This document shows positions 5,346 through 7,407 of a DNA stretch of 7,407 nucleotides, piece by piece. Each line of letters starts with the position of its first letter. The first letter of the stretch is position 1. The DNA is from Candidatus Segatella papionis (GTDB lineage: Bacteria; Bacteroidota; Bacteroidia; Bacteroidales; Bacteroidaceae). Made by a program: the position numbers and the translations under genes. The DNA is taken from positions 1-7,407 of the forward strand of contig DBLF01000051.1 in the NCBI GenBank assembly GCA_002297965.1. The letters are read 5' to 3'. The notes beneath the pieces were generated by a model. It did not search any database. It saw only the letters and a program-made list of their open reading frames with translations, and was not told the DNA's origin.

Positions 5346-7094
5346 ATGAAGAAATTATATACATTTTTAATGCTTTTAGGCACATTTTTGCCCTCGGAAG
5401 CACAAAACAAAGTGGAAGGAAAGCAGACATCGTCTGTACCCAGCATCATGTATAACGACCAAGCGCCCAAGCACGAGGTAAGGGCGGTCTGGCTCACCAC
5501 CATCGGAGGCATCGACTGGCCTCACTCCTACTCGCAGTCGCCCTACTCCGCCAAGAAGCAGCAAGCAGAGCTATGCCGCATCCTCGACCGTCTGCAGCAA
5601 GCCAAGATTAACACCATCCTCATCCAGACCCGCATCAGAGGCACCATGATTTATCCCTCGGAATATGAGCCTTGGGATGGATGCCTATCGGGATTCCCCG
5701 GAAAGACACCCGGCTACGACGCCCTGAAATTCGCCATCGACGAATGCCACAAGCGTGGCATGGAGCTGCACGCATGGGTGGTGACCATACCCGTGGGCAA
5801 ATGGGATGCACTGGGATGCAAAAGCCTCCGCCAGAAATTTCCTGGACTGATCAAGAAGATAGGAACCGACGGATACATGAACCCCGAGGACAGTCGCACG
5901 GGCGACTACCTCGCACAAATCTGCAGAGAGATAACCAGCCGATACGACATCGACGGCATCCACCTGGACTACATCCGCTATCCCGAGACCTGGAAAATCA
6001 AGGTGAGCCGCGAACAGGGCAGAAACTACATCACCCACATCGTGGAAAAAATACACGATGCCGTGAAATCAGAAAAGCCTTGGGTGAAGATGAGCTGTTC
6101 GCCCGTGGGCAAGTACGACGACCTGGCACGCTACTGGAGCCACGGCTGGAATGCCAACACCACGGTATGCCAAGACGCACAAGGATGGCTGAAGAGCGGA
6201 CTCATGGACGAGCTATTCCCGATGATGTACTTCAGAGGCAACAACTTCTATCCCTTCGCCATCGACTGGCAGGAACAAAGCCAAGGCAAGATTGTGGCTC
6301 CCGGACTGGGCATCTACTTCCTGGACCCGAAGGAGGGAAAATGGAACATCGACGACGTGACACCCGAGATGTATCACACTCGCAACACGGGGATGGGCTA
6401 CTGCTTCTTCCGCAACAAGTTCTTGCTCGACAACAAACAGGGAATCCTCGACTTCACCGACCGATTTAACGAATACCCAGCCCTGGTGCCACCTATGACA
6501 TGGGCTAGCGAGCGACAGCCACAACAGCCACAAGACATCCACATCAAAAATGCGAAAGGCTACGTGGAACTATCTTGGAATAACCCCACCAACTATACGG
6601 ACGGCTCTCCCATCCAGACTCCCTATATATATAATAATGTATATGCGAGCCGAAAATATCCCGTGGATGTGACGGACGCCAAGAATCTGATAGCTGCTCG
6701 CCACCTGGGCAACCAACTGCTGATGAAACCAGACGAAAGCGAGCAACCCCTCTACTTTGCCATCACCGCCATGGATGGATATGGCACGGAAAGTGACGCA
6801 ACACAAGAAAATGACGGCGAGAAACAGCAGAGCGGCATGAAGATGGGAGCTGCCAAAATGCTCTATTGCGACGCACAAAGCGTAACATTGCCAGAAATAG
6901 CGAAAAAAATGGATACCAACATTTTCCTGGTGGAAACGCTGCAAGGTATAGCCATTGCGCATATCACGAGCGACGATAACAAGGTAAACATCAGTAGTTT
7001 AAGCGATGGATGCTACCGTCTGTGCAGTATCAACGAGCGAGGCATCAAGCATACGATGGGAACCTTCGTGAAGAAAAAAATTGCAGAAAATTGA
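5346..7094 (+). CDS. Secreted GHL10-family glycoside hydrolase-like protein (DUF187/PF02638)
   Basis: A 582-residue exported protein. Residues 1-19 or 20 are a Sec signal peptide (MKKLYTFLMLLGTFLPSEA before QNK). The GHL10 (beta/alpha)8-barrel domain spans about 43-375. HEVRAVWLTTIGGIDWP (43-59) is the typical opening, followed by INTILIQTRIRGTMIYPSEYEPW (88-110), GMELHAWVV (138-146), YDIDGIHLDYIRYP (200-213, with conserved acids D203 and D208) and DELFPMMYFRGNNFYPF (288-304). E. coli DigH (YddW) of this family cleaves peptide-free peptidoglycan strands, so a cell-wall or glycan-degrading role is plausible. A fibronectin-III-like region follows (about 395-480; VELSWNNPTNYTDG, PLYFAITAMDGYG). 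The last ~75 residues form another beta-rich stretch ending in GTFVKKK. The ATG at 5346 is preferred over TTG 5298, which lies in the promoter. It is divergent from cstA; 19 bp separate its stop from the tRNA promoter's -33 box. Confidence 0.92.
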   Translation: MKKLYTFLMLLGTFLPSEAQNKVEGKQTSSVPSIMYNDQAPKHEVRAVWLTTIGGIDWPHSYSQSPYSAKKQQAELCRILDRLQQAKINTILIQTRIRGTMIYPSEYEPWDGCLSGFPGKTPGYDALKFAIDECHKRGMELHAWVVTIPVGKWDALGCKSLRQKFPGLIKKIGTDGYMNPEDSRTGDYLAQICREITSRYDIDGIHLDYIRYPETWKIKVSREQGRNYITHIVEKIHDAVKSEKPWVKMSCSPVGKYDDLARYWSHGWNANTTVCQDAQGWLKSGLMDELFPMMYFRGNNFYPFAIDWQEQSQGKIVAPGLGIYFLDPKEGKWNIDDVTPEMYHTRNTGMGYCFFRNKFLLDNKQGILDFTDRFNEYPALVPPMTWASERQPQQPQDIHIKNAKGYVELSWNNPTNYTDGSPIQTPYIYNNVYASRKYPVDVTDAKNLIAARHLGNQLLMKPDESEQPLYFAITAMDGYGTESDATQENDGEKQQSGMKMGAAKMLYCDAQSVTLPEIAKKMDTNIFLVETLQGIAIAHITSDDNKVNISSLSDGCYRLCSINERGIKHTMGTFVKKKIAEN

Positions 7095-7104
7095 AAAAAA
7101 ACTT

Positions 7105-7165
7105 GCAAAAAATTTTGTGGAATCAAAAATTTGTAGTACCTTTGCACTCGCAATTCAGAAATGAG
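7105..7165 (+). repeat. 61-bp inverted repeat, right copy (promoter-bearing)
   Basis: This is the plus-strand partner of 107-47, with 55 of 61 positions matching and no gaps. It carries the tRNA promoter boxes and the first predicted transcribed bases. The match fades on both sides, so it is not part of a longer duplication visible here. Just upstream, TTGCAGAAAATT (7081-7092) and TTGCAAAAAATT (7103-7114) form a separate 12-bp direct repeat 22 bp apart. Confidence 0.85.
7114..7144 (+). promoter_or_regulatory. Promoter of the tRNA cluster
   Basis: TTTG (7114-7117), a 19-nt spacer and TACCTTTG (7137-7144) match the Bacteroidetes consensus. The expected start near 7151 leaves about 28 nt of leader before tRNA-Lys. 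A-tracts upstream could act as an UP-like element, as expected for a stable-RNA promoter. Confidence 0.82.
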
Positions 7166-7178
7166 GCTTTTAAAAGTT

Positions 7179-7251
7179 GCACCCTTAGCTCAGTTGGTAG
7201 AGCAACTGACTCTTAATCAGTGGGTCTAGGGTTCGAATCCCTAAGGGTGTA
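7179..7251 (+). tRNA. tRNA-Lys (anticodon CTT)
   Basis: A complete 73-nt cloverleaf. The acceptor stem GCACCCT (7179-7185) pairs with AGGGTGT (7244-7250), with one G-U. The D arm is GCTC/GAGC (7188-7191, 7200-7203) and the anticodon stem ACTGA/TCAGT, with loop CTCTTAA and anticodon CTT at 7212-7214, reading AAG. The T arm is TAGGG-TTCGAAT-CCCTA (7227-7243). The discriminator is A (7251). CCA is not encoded. Tertiary pairs are normal (G15-C48, G19-C56). First gene of the cluster; tRNA-Arg follows after 17 nt. Confidence 0.97.
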
Positions 7252-7268
7252 CAAAGGCTAAAAAGAAT

Positions 7269-7342
7269 GGTTCCGTAGCTCAACTGAATAGAGCACTTGA
7301 CTACGGATCAAGAGGTTCAAGGTTTGAATCCTTGCGGAATCA
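7269..7342 (+). tRNA. tRNA-Arg (anticodon ACG) with A-U in place of two G-C tertiary pairs
   Basis: A complete 74-nt cloverleaf. The acceptor GGTTCCG (7269-7275) pairs with CGGAATC (7335-7341), with one G-U. The D stem is GCTC/GAGC and the anticodon stem CTTGA/TCAAG, with loop CTACGGA and anticodon ACG at 7303-7305 (A34 is normally edited to inosine by TadA). The T arm is CAAGG-TTTGAAT-CCTTG. The discriminator is A; CCA is not encoded. The D loop AACTGAATA has A15 (7283) and A19 (7287) where G is usual, and T48 (7317) and T56 (7325) where C is usual. Both the Levitt pair and the 19-56 pair are thus A-U. All stems are intact, so it looks functional. Confidence 0.95.
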
Positions 7343-7387
7343 CTTCCGACGGCTGATAGCCCTTCTCTTCTGAAACACATCACGAAT

Positions 7388-7407
7388 GGTTCCGTAGCTC
7401 AACTGAA
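7388..7407 (+). tRNA. Second tRNA-Arg copy, cut by the window end
   Basis: The last 20 nt repeat the first 20 nt of the tRNA-Arg at 7269 exactly, and the four bases before it (GAAT) also match, 119 bp downstream. A15 and A19 are again present. The anticodon lies outside the window, so the Arg identity is inferred from the identity of the 5' part. The 45-nt spacer between the copies shows no clear promoter or terminator. Confidence 0.8.

Noticed and set aside
5672..6469. A 265-codon open frame in another frame within the GHL10 gene
   Set aside because: It overlaps the barrel domain, has Arg/His/Pro-rich composition typical of an out-of-frame reading, and no start signals.
7351..7361. Small hairpin GGCT-GAT-AGCC between the two tRNA-Arg copies as a terminator
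   Set aside because: The stem is only 4 bp and is followed by a mixed C/T stretch with no T-run, so termination there is not supported.
1..7407. A defence system, prophage, insertion sequence or CRISPR array
   Set aside because: No transposase, integrase, phage, nuclease-toxin or Cas-like protein is encoded, and the repeats present have no CRISPR-like repeat/spacer structure.

Overview
The window looks like chromosomal DNA of a Bacteroidales bacterium, most likely Prevotella or a close relative. Four promoter candidates fit the Bacteroidetes primary sigma pattern TTTG-N19-21-TAnnTTTG (one with a 3/4 upstream box). Shine-Dalgarno sites are weak or absent, the tRNA genes lack an encoded CCA end, intergenic DNA is A+T-rich, and the protein set (short CstA, small outer-membrane barrel, secreted GHL10 protein, short RecR) fits this order. 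The genus assignment is inference.

Layout. Left edge: the first 17 codons of a probable exported protein (minus strand), with its own promoter. Then a minus-strand run, in transcription order: cstA (5118-3589), an outer-membrane beta-barrel gene (3483-3001), recR (2995-2381), a four-helix membrane protein of unknown function (2326-1874), a family 2 glycosyltransferase (1826-684) and a GNAT acetyltransferase (636-115). Gaps are about 5 to 105 bp and I found no good promoter inside the run, so some or all of it may be one transcript. Plus strand: a secreted GHL10-family glycoside hydrolase-like protein (5346-7094), divergent from cstA, then a promoter driving tRNA-Lys(CTT), tRNA-Arg(ACG) and a second tRNA-Arg copy cut by the window end.

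How the parts relate. CstA is an inner-membrane importer of the pyruvate/peptide type. RecR is a housekeeping repair protein that appears to be translated right behind the barrel gene. The glycosyltransferase and acetyltransferase could act on surface glycans, but nothing in the window fixes their substrates. The divergent cstA/GHL10 promoters overlap, so the two genes may influence each other's expression.

I did not find a clearly new multi-gene system (no defence locus, mobile element or CRISPR). The unusual signal is in the non-coding DNA: a tandem array of mini-palindromes at the end of cstA with base-paired stems that change sequence; three 22-bp repeats in the predicted cstA leader; a 61-bp promoter segment present in inverted orientation at both ends of the window; a perfect 20-bp palindrome at the end of the glycosyltransferase gene; two further short tandem repeats between operon genes; and a tRNA-Arg in which two normally G-C tertiary pairs are both replaced by A-U.
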